Source: JAQXDR01 sp038138625 (GTDB taxonomy: Bacteria; Pseudomonadota; Alphaproteobacteria; Rhodobacterales; Rhodobacteraceae). Taken from it: a stretch of 64,000 nt of DNA. Below are positions 43,789 to 53,051 of the stretch, one piece after another. How positions within the stretch are numbered: the stretch's first letter is position 1; each line of letters begins with the position of its first letter. The DNA lies in NCBI GenBank assembly GCA_038138625.1, contig JAYQEA010000003.1, forward strand, positions 1-64,000. Reading direction: 5' to 3'. Below the pieces are notes generated by a model. It was not told the DNA's origin, ran no database searches, and was given only the letters and a program-made list of their open reading frames with translations. The translations under genes and the position numbers were made by a program.

Positions 43789-45884
43789 GACAGGGCAACA
43801 TCCCGATGCAGGCAGGGCGGCCTTGGCCGCTCGGGGCAAGTTTTGACGGAGAGGGTGTGAATTTTGCAATCTTTTCCGAACATGCGACGCGTTTGGTTCT
43901 GTGTTTGTTTGATCCGGTGGGCCAAGAAATCCTGAATGTGCCCCTTCCAGAATGCGACGGGCACGTCTGGCATGGCTATGTGCCGGGCCTGCGGCCCGGG
44001 CAGTTATACGGCTTTCGCGCCCATGGCCCTTATCGGCCAGATCACGGACACCGGTTCAACCCTCACAAGCTGCTTATGGATCCCTACGCCAAGCGTCTGA
44101 CAGGCCATCCGGTGTGGCATGATGCGCTTTATGGATTTACGCGTGGTGACCCAAAGGAGGATCTGAGCATGGACGTCCGTGACAGCGCCCCCTATATGCC
44201 TCGGTCGGTGGTCGAAGACCCCTCATTTTCCTGGAACCCGCGGCCAAAGCCCAATACCTCCTTGCATCGGTCCGTGATCTACGAAACCCACGTCAAAGGG
44301 CAGACCGCTCTTCATCCCCGGATCCAGCGCCGGGGTACATTTTTAGGACTGTCCGAAGCCCCGATGCTGGACCACCTGACCAAGCTGGGTGTCACTGCGG
44401 TGGAATTGCTGCCGGTTCAAGCCTTTTTGGACGACCATTTTCTGGTTGACCGCGGTCTTTCCAATTATTGGGGATATATGACCTGGGGCTTTTTTGCGCC
44501 TGATCCCCGGTATTTGGCGCATGGCGAAATCGCCGAGTTCCAGGAAATGGTCAGCCGCCTGCATGGTGCAGGGATCGAGGTTCTCTTGGATGTGGTGTAT
44601 AACCACACAGCCGAGGGGGACCAAAACGGCCCGACTTTGATGTTTCGCGGTTTGGATAACGCCAGTTATTACCGCCTGCAATCCAATCCGCGTTTTTACA
44701 ATAACGATGCAGGGACCGGAAACACGCTGAACCTTGATCATCCATTTGTGATGCGATTGGTGCTGGATTCCCTGCGCTACTGGGTCGAGGTCATGCATGT
44801 TGATGGGTTTCGCTTCGATCTGGCTTCGGTCCTGGGTCGCGATCGAACGGGTCAGTTTTCAACAGACGCGGCTTTTTTCAAGGCGTTGCGGGCGGATCCC
44901 GTTTTGTCGCGGGTGAAACTGATTGCAGAGCCATGGGATATTGGCGCGGATGGCTATCAATTGGGCCAATATCCGGCCCCCTTCGCAGAGTGGAACGATG
45001 GTTTTCGTGATGATTTACGGGCCTTTTGGCGCGGCGATTCAGGTCTTTCTTCGCAATTGGCCGAACGCATTGCAGGCTCTGCTCCGGCATTTGACCACAA
45101 CGCACGCGCGGCATCCTCTTCGATCAATTTTATATGCGCCCATGATGGGTTCACTTTGACAGACGTGGTCAGCTACGCGCAAAAACACAACGAGGCCAAC
45201 TGCGAAAATAACCAAGACGGCCACGCCCATAACATCAGCGACAACTGTGGCGTTGAAGGACCAACTGAAGAAACGCATGTCTTGGCAAAGCGTGCACAAA
45301 GGCGGCGTAATCTGATGGCGTCATTGCTGCTGTCGCAGGGCACTCCGATGATCCTTGCAGGCGACGAGGTCGGCAATAGCCAGCTTGGCAACAACAACGC
45401 CTACTGTCAGGACAATCCAATCGGTTGGATCGACTGGTCGCAAGCGGATTGGGCGTTTTTTGATTTCTGTCGAAAGGCAATAGCCTTTCGTGCTGCTCAC
45501 CCGATCTTACGCCAGACCCGTTTTTTACATGCCAAAGCGCGATTGGTGGACGGAAAACCTGATTTGTTTTGGCGCCGTTTTGATGGCGCACTGATGCAAG
45601 ACGAGGACTGGAACGACCCTGAACTGCGCCTTGTTGTTGCCGAATTGCGCATGGCGTCCGGGACGCCGGAATACCGCCCTCGCGAAGGCGCGGTCGTTCT
45701 TGCCTTAAATGCAGGCACTGAAACACGCATTGCGCTTCCCCGGCCGCCAAATGGGTTGCAATGGGAACGATCTTTTGACACATCTGCCGATCCTGTGCAC
45801 GACAGTGGAACGGTGAGACGGGTGATCGCGGCCAGCATAGCCGCCTTTACTCTGACAGCACTGCCCGCCGCGACACAGCCCTAA
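43785..45884 (+). CDS. glgX: Glycogen debranching enzyme GlgX
   Basis: The roughly 699-residue GH13 isoamylase-type enzyme cuts alpha-1,6 branches of phosphorylase-trimmed limit dextrin. The CBM48 region is RPWPLGASFDGEGVNFAIFS. Catalytic residues are in GFRFDLASVLGRD (Asp), KLIAEPWDIG (Glu) and FICAHDGFTLTD (Asp). GTG at 43785 forms a GTGA overlap with glgA; the ATG at 43806 is an alternative giving 692 residues. The open frame further upstream lies within glgA. Confidence 0.95.
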   Translation: MRQGNIPMQAGRPWPLGASFDGEGVNFAIFSEHATRLVLCLFDPVGQEILNVPLPECDGHVWHGYVPGLRPGQLYGFRAHGPYRPDHGHRFNPHKLLMDPYAKRLTGHPVWHDALYGFTRGDPKEDLSMDVRDSAPYMPRSVVEDPSFSWNPRPKPNTSLHRSVIYETHVKGQTALHPRIQRRGTFLGLSEAPMLDHLTKLGVTAVELLPVQAFLDDHFLVDRGLSNYWGYMTWGFFAPDPRYLAHGEIAEFQEMVSRLHGAGIEVLLDVVYNHTAEGDQNGPTLMFRGLDNASYYRLQSNPRFYNNDAGTGNTLNLDHPFVMRLVLDSLRYWVEVMHVDGFRFDLASVLGRDRTGQFSTDAAFFKALRADPVLSRVKLIAEPWDIGADGYQLGQYPAPFAEWNDGFRDDLRAFWRGDSGLSSQLAERIAGSAPAFDHNARAASSSINFICAHDGFTLTDVVSYAQKHNEANCENNQDGHAHNISDNCGVEGPTEETHVLAKRAQRRRNLMASLLLSQGTPMILAGDEVGNSQLGNNNAYCQDNPIGWIDWSQADWAFFDFCRKAIAFRAAHPILRQTRFLHAKARLVDGKPDLFWRRFDGALMQDEDWNDPELRLVVAELRMASGTPEYRPREGAVVLALNAGTETRIALPRPPNGLQWERSFDTSADPVHDSGTVRRVIAASIAAFTLTALPAATQP

Positions 45885-45910
45885 TAAACCGACCCGAGGA
45901 CGAACACCCG

Positions 45911-48298
45911 ATGCCCGATGCCCGCGCACCGCTAAAGCCTGCACGTCTGAAAACCTTGATCCTGCAACACTTGCGGATGACGGTTGGCAGGGACCCCAAT
46001 CACGCAACGCGCCGGGATTGGCGTATGGCGCTTTCTCTTGCCATTCGTGAACAGATGGTTGCGGCTTGGTTGGATGCCAATGATGCAGCCCAAACGGCAG
46101 GATCAAAACGGGTTTATTATTTGTCCATGGAGTTTTTGATCGGGCGTCTTCTTGGTGATGCCCTCGAAAATCTGCGTGTGACGGATGCTGCGGGCATAGC
46201 GCTCAGGAAATTGGGTGTATCACTGTCCGATTTGTTAGATGACGAACCCGATGCAGCTTTGGGAAATGGGGGATTGGGGCGGTTGGCTGCATGCTTTTTG
46301 GAGAGCATGTCAACTCTGCATTGTCCGGCCACGGGCTATGGCTTGCGGTTTGAACATGGCTTGTTTCGCCAAAGCATGACAAACGGAGCGCAAGTTGAAA
46401 CCCCTGAGGATTGGCTTGTTGATCCCAACGTATGGGAAGTCCCGCGCCCCGAGACTGTGTATCAGATCGGGTTCGGCGGACATGTTGGATCTGACGGCAT
46501 ATGGTATCCGGCGCAACGCATGCAGGCGCGCGCCTATGATACGCCCGTTGTCGGCTGGCAGGGGTCTTGGGCCAATACATTGCGTCTGTGGGAGGCCCGA
46601 CCGACGAAGGTTCTCGACCTTGCGCTATTCAATGCGGGCGATCATACACATGCAGCCCACGCCGAGGCGCAGGCTCGCGCGTTAAGCCGGGTTCTATACC
46701 CCGATGACGGCTCTGATGCGGGCAAAGACCTTAGGTTGAAGCAGGAATTTCTTTTGGCGTCCGCATCGTTGCAGGACATCTTGCATCAATTCCGAAAAGA
46801 AGAAACGCGCTGGGGGCGTCTACCAGATCGGGTCGCACTTCAATTGAATGATACGCATCCCGCAATTGCCGGGCCGGAATTAATGCGGTTGCTGGTTGAT
46901 GTGCATGGCGTGGACTGGTCACAGGCCAAGGAACTGACGACCGAAGTCTGTCATTATACCAACCACACCCTTTTGCCCGAAGCATTGGAAACATGGTCTA
47001 CCTGGGCCATCGGCAATACACTGCCTCGGCACATGCAGATCATAGAACGGCTCGACGGTGAACATGCGGCAGCCAATCCATCCAGGCCCGCAAATGTCGG
47101 GATGGTGCGCGATGATGCTGTGCGGATGGGCGATGTCGCCTTTATCATGGCACGGCGTGTCAACGGTGTGTCTGCGCTGCATTCAGACTTGATGACAAAA
47201 ACGGTGTTTTCGGATCTGCACAAGCTGCACCCCGAAAAAATTCTGAACCATACAAACGGCGTGACTCCGAGACGCTGGATCCGGTTGGCAAATCCCGGAT
47301 TAAGCGGGCTTTTGACAGAGGCGTTGGGCGAAGGTTGGTCCAATGACCTTGGGCGTCTGACAGGGCTCGAGCCCTTGGCCAAAGATGCAGTGTTCCAGCG
47401 CAAATTTATGCAAGTAAAGCGCGCAAACAAGCTGGCTTTGTCCAACTGGTGTCACGCAGAGCTGGGGATTGCCGCAGATCCGGATGCCATGTTCGACATT
47501 CAGATCAAGCGTATACATGAATACAAACGCCAGCTGATGAATGTTTTTGATGTCATTGGATTGTGGTCTCGGATGCGCGCAGAGCCCGAGCGTGACTGGA
47601 CGCCCCGCGTCAGGATTTTTGCGGGTAAAGCGGCACCGGGCTATGTCCTGGCCAAAGATATCATTCGACTGATTACTGCGGTGGCGGACCGGGTGAATAA
47701 CGATCCTTTGATGCGCGGTCGGCTTAAGGTCATTTTTGCCCCGAATTATAATGTCTCACTGGCGGAACGTCTGATTCCGGCGGCAGATTTGTCCGAACAG
47801 ATCTCAACCGCGGGCAAAGAGGCGTCTGGCACAGGCAACATGAAATTTACAATGAACGGCGCGTTGACCATAGGGACCTTGGATGGCGCGAATGTGGAAA
47901 TTCGCGAGGCCGTGGGCGCTGAGAACTTTTTCCTCTTTGGTCTGACGGCTCAAGAAGCGCAGGATCGGATGTCGATCCCCGGGCATGCGCGATCCGCGAT
48001 CGAGGCCAGCCCCATGCTGCAAAATGTTTTGCAGTTGATTGTCGAGGGTCAGTTCGCGCCGGATGAGCTCGGACGGTTCAATAATATCGTAAACCGCACA
48101 TGGCACGACGACCCTTTTCTCGTTGCAGCAGATTTTGATGCCTATGCCGCGTGCCAAGATGAGGTTGCCAAGATTTATGGCTCTGACGATTGGACGCGCA
48201 TGTCTATTTTGAATGTCGCACGGTCAGGGATGTTTTCTTCGGATCGTACAATACAAGGATATATGCGCGATATCTGGCGTCTTTCCCCGATCCCGTAA
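45911..48298 (+). CDS. glgP: Glycogen/starch/alpha-glucan phosphorylase
   Basis: 795-residue GT35 phosphorylase releasing glucose-1-phosphate from glycogen non-reducing ends. Conserved blocks are KRVYYLSMEFLIGRLLGDAL, EPDAALGNGGLGRLAACFLE and the PLP lysine in GTGNMKFTMNGALTIGTLDG. Full-length for the family. It is the last glg gene, starting 26 bp after glgX. Placing phosphorylase last differs from the glgP-first order in many relatives. A composite hairpin follows. Confidence 0.97.
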   Translation: MPDARAPLKPARLKTLILQHLRMTVGRDPNHATRRDWRMALSLAIREQMVAAWLDANDAAQTAGSKRVYYLSMEFLIGRLLGDALENLRVTDAAGIALRKLGVSLSDLLDDEPDAALGNGGLGRLAACFLESMSTLHCPATGYGLRFEHGLFRQSMTNGAQVETPEDWLVDPNVWEVPRPETVYQIGFGGHVGSDGIWYPAQRMQARAYDTPVVGWQGSWANTLRLWEARPTKVLDLALFNAGDHTHAAHAEAQARALSRVLYPDDGSDAGKDLRLKQEFLLASASLQDILHQFRKEETRWGRLPDRVALQLNDTHPAIAGPELMRLLVDVHGVDWSQAKELTTEVCHYTNHTLLPEALETWSTWAIGNTLPRHMQIIERLDGEHAAANPSRPANVGMVRDDAVRMGDVAFIMARRVNGVSALHSDLMTKTVFSDLHKLHPEKILNHTNGVTPRRWIRLANPGLSGLLTEALGEGWSNDLGRLTGLEPLAKDAVFQRKFMQVKRANKLALSNWCHAELGIAADPDAMFDIQIKRIHEYKRQLMNVFDVIGLWSRMRAEPERDWTPRVRIFAGKAAPGYVLAKDIIRLITAVADRVNNDPLMRGRLKVIFAPNYNVSLAERLIPAADLSEQISTAGKEASGTGNMKFTMNGALTIGTLDGANVEIREAVGAENFFLFGLTAQEAQDRMSIPGHARSAIEASPMLQNVLQLIVEGQFAPDELGRFNNIVNRTWHDDPFLVAADFDAYAACQDEVAKIYGSDDWTRMSILNVARSGMFSSDRTIQGYMRDIWRLSPIP

Positions 48299-48299
48299 T

Positions 48300-48338
48300 G
48301 GTGACGCGCAGAGTGAACTCTGGCTTCTGACCGTCACC
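48300..48338 (+). terminator. composite hairpin after glgP
   Basis: Outer arms GGTGACG / CGTCACC (48300-48306, 48332-48338) enclose a second perfect hairpin CAGAG-TGAA-CTCTG (48309-48322). It starts 2 bp after the glgP stop. No long T-tract follows, so it may stabilise the mRNA end rather than terminate it alone. Confidence 0.5.
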
Positions 48339-48767
48339 GGGCGGTGTGGCGGGTTTTATCTGGCGAAACGCCGCGCGCATTGGTGTCTATACTGCGGTAA
48401 ATAGATCAATCATATACGACCAGACATTAAGGCCTCGGCTCATGACATGCAGGATGGCGAGAGCCAATGGACTGACGTCCAAGCCAGTCGAGATTGGGGT
48501 AATGCTTAATTTACCTAATCTGATGATAGCAAAACCTATCCGTCAGAGCGCGTATTTTTCTTTAAAACTATGGCAAGTTGTAATTGTGTTTTTGTTTCCG
48601 AGTATCGGCTCTTTGATCGGACCTCGCGCCGAGATTTGATCCGAATTTATAATGAAAGCGGTGGGTAGTACCTGCCGCTTTTTGCTTTCGTGCGACCTGT
48701 GTGTGGCGTGTCAGGGTGGCGCAAGTTAGGAAATTAAGTTCACAGGCCGCGCCACCATCTGCTATTT
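48339..48767 (+). other. intergenic stretch between convergent glgP and PhoD-like genes
   Basis: About 430 bp at the meeting point of two convergent genes. No gene, RNA or repeat was recognised. Open frames here are short, without ribosome sites. Confidence 0.4.
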
Positions 48768-50219
48768 TCAGATACTCAAGCGTTCGGTGAGGCCGCTGTT
48801 TTCCAATTCCCACTGTGCTGTCCATTGATCTGTGTGACGTGACAGAACAAGGTAGTTCCGTTCCGCGACGTACCGCTGAGATTGACCAGGCAAAGGTCGG
48901 ATACGGATTGGATGGCCCGCAAGTGGGCTTTCGCCGACTGCGGCAAGAGAGCCAAGAAGTTGGGCCCATTTTTTAGGTGGGGGACGGTGCGCAACGCCTG
49001 AGGCAACAAGTTGATGCAATTCTTTGGATTTGGCGGCCATGGTTGCCCGTGTGGCCAAATGGATTTCTCCCGAAAGTATCGTGACGTCGGTTTTCGGGGT
49101 TTCGTGCAACCGTAAAACCTGCCGCAGCATCCGTCGCCATTCTGAACGATGGGCCCGAGATTGCCATTGGTCGCGCAAATCGTCTTCGTATTTCTGCATG
49201 CCTGGAAACACCACCATGGCGAGCTCGAATATCGACAACCGGGGTCCCAGCATCGGCACGCTGGACATCACGAAAATACGGCCGGTTGGATCTTGTTTGA
49301 CCAATTGATCAAAACTACGCCACCCCGCATGGCCCATGATTTGTCTACGGCCGCGCTCTGATCTGAGGTCTGGGGCCACAATACACAGATCTGCAAACCT
49401 GATCGCGCGTGTCAGGCTGGTGCCGCCGGGATCCAGAAACAGGCTTGGAATATCTTTTTCTGTGGCAGCGCATTGAAACATTAAAAAGGCATCCCGAGCG
49501 GCTGTAAAAAGGGTCTGTCCGACATCGGAAAACGTGGTCCGTCGCCGCAAGGATCCCCAACCATCGCAGATGTCATGATCATCCCACATTGTCAGAGACG
49601 GAACCCGCGCCATAATCCATGCGATATCTGGATCGCTGTATAGCGCAAGATAACGATCGCAGAATCCGATACGCAGCGTGTTGGCCAGATCAGCCAAGGC
49701 ATCTGGCGTGCAATCGTCGGGAACATCATTTGGCCATGTCGACGTCAGGGGATGCGATGTGGTGACCTCGTCGGCATAGATTTGATCACCCCCATGTAGA
49801 AGAAGACTGAATGGCGTTTTACGATGCGCTTTGCACATGCGCGCCCACATCGCATTTCGTTCCTTTGGGTCGCGGTCCAGATCACCGTGTTCTTCTCCGT
49901 TGCATGACACATAGCCCAAGCGAAGATCGCCAGCACCAGCCGGGGTAAGATCGTAGCGTTCACCAAAGCACCGATACCAGGCCGGACGATCCAGCGGCAC
50001 CTCGAAGCAAGCACGCCACACAGTCATCGTGCCAACATGCGACAGGGGGGTAAAGACGGTCTCTCCGGTATCGGTTTCCAAAGGGTTTGGGTCTGGCTCT
50101 GTCTGCGATTGGACCACCAACGCCGCAAGCCTAATCGATTGCGCTGTTGTGTTATGAACAAACAAGATCGGACCAATACGTTTGTGTTGTGTCACTTCAT
50201 ATTCCTGTTGGTCGCTCAC
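48768..50219 (-). CDS. PhoD-like metallophosphatase (alkaline phosphatase D family)
   Basis: 483 residues. Metal-site motifs of the PhoD superfamily are LRLGYVSCNGEEHGD, LLLHGGDQIYADE, LTMWDDHDICDGWG and ILSGEIHLATR. An N-terminal domain of about 95 residues precedes the phosphatase core. No signal peptide is seen, so it is probably cytoplasmic, unlike Tat-exported PhoD. The start is a GTG at 50219 with AAGG immediately before it and is not certain. The substrate is unknown. Confidence 0.85.
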   Translation of the reverse strand: MSDQQEYEVTQHKRIGPILFVHNTTAQSIRLAALVVQSQTEPDPNPLETDTGETVFTPLSHVGTMTVWRACFEVPLDRPAWYRCFGERYDLTPAGAGDLRLGYVSCNGEEHGDLDRDPKERNAMWARMCKAHRKTPFSLLLHGGDQIYADEVTTSHPLTSTWPNDVPDDCTPDALADLANTLRIGFCDRYLALYSDPDIAWIMARVPSLTMWDDHDICDGWGSLRRRTTFSDVGQTLFTAARDAFLMFQCAATEKDIPSLFLDPGGTSLTRAIRFADLCIVAPDLRSERGRRQIMGHAGWRSFDQLVKQDPTGRIFVMSSVPMLGPRLSIFELAMVVFPGMQKYEDDLRDQWQSRAHRSEWRRMLRQVLRLHETPKTDVTILSGEIHLATRATMAAKSKELHQLVASGVAHRPPPKKWAQLLGSLAAVGESPLAGHPIRIRPLPGQSQRYVAERNYLVLSRHTDQWTAQWELENSGLTERLSI

Positions 50220-50765
50220 CTTACGAATATGGAGTTTAGAAAGCGCATCTCAAGGCTATATACAAAGAAGTTTTCCGCGCCTCCTCTGAACAAAATCATA
50301 GTGAATTTTAGACGCCAAAAACCCATTCGGAAAACATCTCGTTGCCGCCAGGTTCTGCAATTGTTGGCGTTTGCTTGCGACATTCGCGGAATGGCAGGTC
50401 GCATGGCATGTGCCGATGCGCTTAAATACCAGTTGCTGCGCATGTTCATGCGCCATGGGTGCAACGATGGGGCGATTGCCACTGGCGATATTAATGATGG
50501 GCACACTGGTCTTGGACAAATCGACGCGTATCTTACAAGACGCAAAGCTCGGCCGGATTACTGTGTGCCGTACATAAATGAAAGCTGCACTGTGTAATTT
50601 GGCTCAGCCCGATAACATGGCAAAACCTCATCCGTTTTTTATGACAGATTTCTTAGGGTATTTTTGCCTGTTTTTAGGGTGGCGTTTTCCTGAGCCGCAT
50701 GAGACTTTGAAGGATGAATTGACGCTTGTGTCAAGTTGCTTTTAATCAGTAGTTGGAGCGGATAA
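50220..50765 (+). other. intergenic stretch between PhoD-like and TetR genes
   Basis: About 545 bp between divergent genes. Short open frames on both strands (for example plus strand around 50371-50577, ending LAILMMGTLVLDKSTRILQ) have no start context or recognised family and were not called. It must contain the promoters of both neighbours. Confidence 0.4.
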
Positions 50766-51356
50766 ATGCAGACGCAGCCGGGGTCGCGAAAGATGTGGCT
50801 TGATGCAGCAGCGCAGCTGTTGGCAGAAGATGGAATTGATGCTGTCAAAATCATGCCACTTGCCAAGAAAATCAAGCAGACCAGAACTGGATTTTATTGG
50901 TATTTCAATAATCAAAATGAACTATTTAAGTCATTACTTGAAGTTTGGGAGCGGCGCACAACAGAGGTTTTATTGGCGCACTGTGAGATTGATTGCGAGA
51001 CGTTGTGTGACGCGGTTTTCGGTCTCATGACCTTGTGGATCCGTGCGGATCTTTTTGATGCGCAGTTGGACCGATCTGTACGGAACTGGGCGCTGCGTGA
51101 CAGCCTGCCGCGCGCGCGGCTCAAAAGGTCCGATCTGTTGCGTCACGAAGCGATCTCTGGTGTCTTTGAGCGGTTTGGCTACGGGCACGCCGAGGCCAGT
51201 GCACGGGCGGATCTTTTTCTGTTGGCCCAGTCGGGGCACGCGGTTTGTCCCGGGTCGTTGCACACCCCTGAAGGACTGCTGTGTTTGGCAGAATATCTTT
51301 GCGGGATGAAGCCCACCCCATCCGAGAGCCGTCGTTTTGTTGATCACAGCGGTTGA
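50766..51356 (+). CDS. TetR/AcrR family regulator
   Basis: 196 residues. The N-terminal TetR DNA-binding domain is MWLDAAAQLLAEDGIDAVKI, then MPLAKKIKQTRTGFYWYFNN containing the recognition helix and the typical aromatic end, followed by ELFKSLLEVWERR. The C-terminal ligand domain is divergent. It lies 52 bp upstream of the GH43 gene on the same strand and could control it or the divergent PhoD-like gene. The ligand is unknown. Confidence 0.9.
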   Translation: MQTQPGSRKMWLDAAAQLLAEDGIDAVKIMPLAKKIKQTRTGFYWYFNNQNELFKSLLEVWERRTTEVLLAHCEIDCETLCDAVFGLMTLWIRADLFDAQLDRSVRNWALRDSLPRARLKRSDLLRHEAISGVFERFGYGHAEASARADLFLLAQSGHAVCPGSLHTPEGLLCLAEYLCGMKPTPSESRRFVDHSG

Positions 51357-51408
51357 CCCCCGCGCGGCTGAGCGCCACGGTGTGGTATTAACGTATTAGA
51401 GGCCGACA

Positions 51409-53001
51409 ATGATCCGCAATCCGGTTTTGCCTGGTTTTAATCCCGATCCCAGCTTTGTTCGGGTGGACCAGGACTACTATATCGCCACGTCGACGTTTGA
51501 GTGGTATCCTGGGGTCCAGATCCATCATTCCCGTGATTTGGTGAACTGGCGTTTGGTCGCGCGGCCTTTAAACCGGCCTGAGCTTTTGGATATGCGGGGC
51601 AACCCCGATTCATGCGGTATCTGGGCACCCTGTCTGAGCCATCATGATGGACTGTTCTGGTTGGTCTACACAGATGTAAAACGGTTGGATGGCGCGTTTA
51701 AGGATGCACATAACTATATCACCTGTTGCGAAACTATTGATGGGGCATGGCAGGCACCTTGGTATGTGAATAGCTCGGGGTTTGATCCGTCCTTGTTTCA
51801 CGATGGTGATGGACGCAAATGGTTCATGAACATGCAATGGAACCACCGTGGATCCGGGACAGGCGGTAACCCTGCACATGACAGCTTTGACGGTATAGTG
51901 CTTCAAGAATGGTCTGTCTCGAGCGGTCTTACGGGCCCTGTCACACGTATTTGGGACGGCAGCGTGCGCGGGCTGACCGAGGCGCCCCATATCTTTAAAC
52001 GCAATGGCTGGTATTATCTGACAACCGCCGAAGGCGGAACCGGGTACCAGCATGCGGTGAGCCTCGCGCGGTCTAGGAGTGTACAGGGGCCTTACGAAAC
52101 ACATCCGGACGCTCATGTCATATGCACGGATGGCCACCCGGACCATCCGATACAACGCACAGGTCATGGTCAATACGTCGAAACACCCGACGGTGACGTC
52201 TATCACAGCTTTCTGATGGGTCGTCCGATAGCAGGGCCAAACGGGACCGGGCGGTATTGCCCTCTTGGTCGTGAAACCGGCATCGAAAAATGCGTTTGGG
52301 GCAAAGATGATTGGCTCTACCTTGAGACGAAGGGGCTTGTGCCACGTGTCGAGGTTCCCGCACCGACGCCGGTCGAACCGATAGCGGCGAGCCCTGTACA
52401 ATATAGCTTTGACGCTGGCCTGCCTGATGATTTCCAGTGGCTTCGTACCCCCTATCCCGAGCGGATTTTTCGCTGTGAAGCCGGGCAGTTGATCTTGCGC
52501 GGGCGTGAATCGCTGGGCAGTTGGTTTGAACAATCCTTGGTCGCACGACGTCAAACGGACCATGTGTATTCGGCAGAAACTTCTGTAAATTTCGAAGCCC
52601 GATCCTATCAACATGGGGCGGGCCTGATCACCTACTACAACCGTTTCAAATTTCATGCCGCCATCCTGTCGGACGAAGGAACAGGTCCGGCTTTGCGCGT
52701 GATATCATGTGCGGGCGATTATCCTGACGGGGCGCTCACCTTATCCCCGCCGGTCCGGATCAAGGACGGGCCCGTTGATTTGCGTGTTGACGTATCGGGG
52801 GCGACGCAGCAATTCTTTTGGCGTCAAAGTGGCGCATGGACCCCGTTGGGAACGACGCTCAATGCCGCGATTATTTCAGATGAGGGTGGTCGTGGAGAGC
52901 ATGCGTCGTTCACGGGCGCGTTTGTCGGTATGGTATGTTATGATTTGACCGGTCAGGCCAACGAGGCCCGGTTCGATCATTTCAGATATATCCCGTCTTA
53001 A
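51409..53001 (+). CDS. Glycoside hydrolase family 43 beta-xylosidase
   Basis: 530 residues of the GH43 xylan beta-1,4-xylosidase type. There is an N-terminal five-bladed propeller with general base Asp13 (PGFNPDPSF), the pKa-modulating Asp126 (SGFDPSLFHD) and the acid Glu191 (GLTEAPHIF). A C-terminal beta-sandwich starts at about residue 325 (VQYSFDAGLPDDFQWLRTP), as in XynB-like enzymes. No signal peptide, so it should act on imported xylo-oligosaccharides. No xylose catabolic or uptake genes are in the window. Confidence 0.93.
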   Translation: MIRNPVLPGFNPDPSFVRVDQDYYIATSTFEWYPGVQIHHSRDLVNWRLVARPLNRPELLDMRGNPDSCGIWAPCLSHHDGLFWLVYTDVKRLDGAFKDAHNYITCCETIDGAWQAPWYVNSSGFDPSLFHDGDGRKWFMNMQWNHRGSGTGGNPAHDSFDGIVLQEWSVSSGLTGPVTRIWDGSVRGLTEAPHIFKRNGWYYLTTAEGGTGYQHAVSLARSRSVQGPYETHPDAHVICTDGHPDHPIQRTGHGQYVETPDGDVYHSFLMGRPIAGPNGTGRYCPLGRETGIEKCVWGKDDWLYLETKGLVPRVEVPAPTPVEPIAASPVQYSFDAGLPDDFQWLRTPYPERIFRCEAGQLILRGRESLGSWFEQSLVARRQTDHVYSAETSVNFEARSYQHGAGLITYYNRFKFHAAILSDEGTGPALRVISCAGDYPDGALTLSPPVRIKDGPVDLRVDVSGATQQFFWRQSGAWTPLGTTLNAAIISDEGGRGEHASFTGAFVGMVCYDLTGQANEARFDHFRYIPS

Positions 53002-53051
53002 GCCATGCGATGGTGATGCCGTCGCGTGTTTTGGGTGAGTTCTGTCCAAGG

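Noticed and set aside
50371..50577. 68-codon plus-strand ORF with a hydrophobic segment
   Set aside because: No ribosome site, no family resemblance, and located in a divergent promoter region; chance frame is more likely.
51610..52656. 348-codon open frame on the minus strand across the GH43 gene
   Set aside because: It lies fully antisense to a gene with intact GH43 catalytic motifs; its translation is low-complexity and unlike any family.
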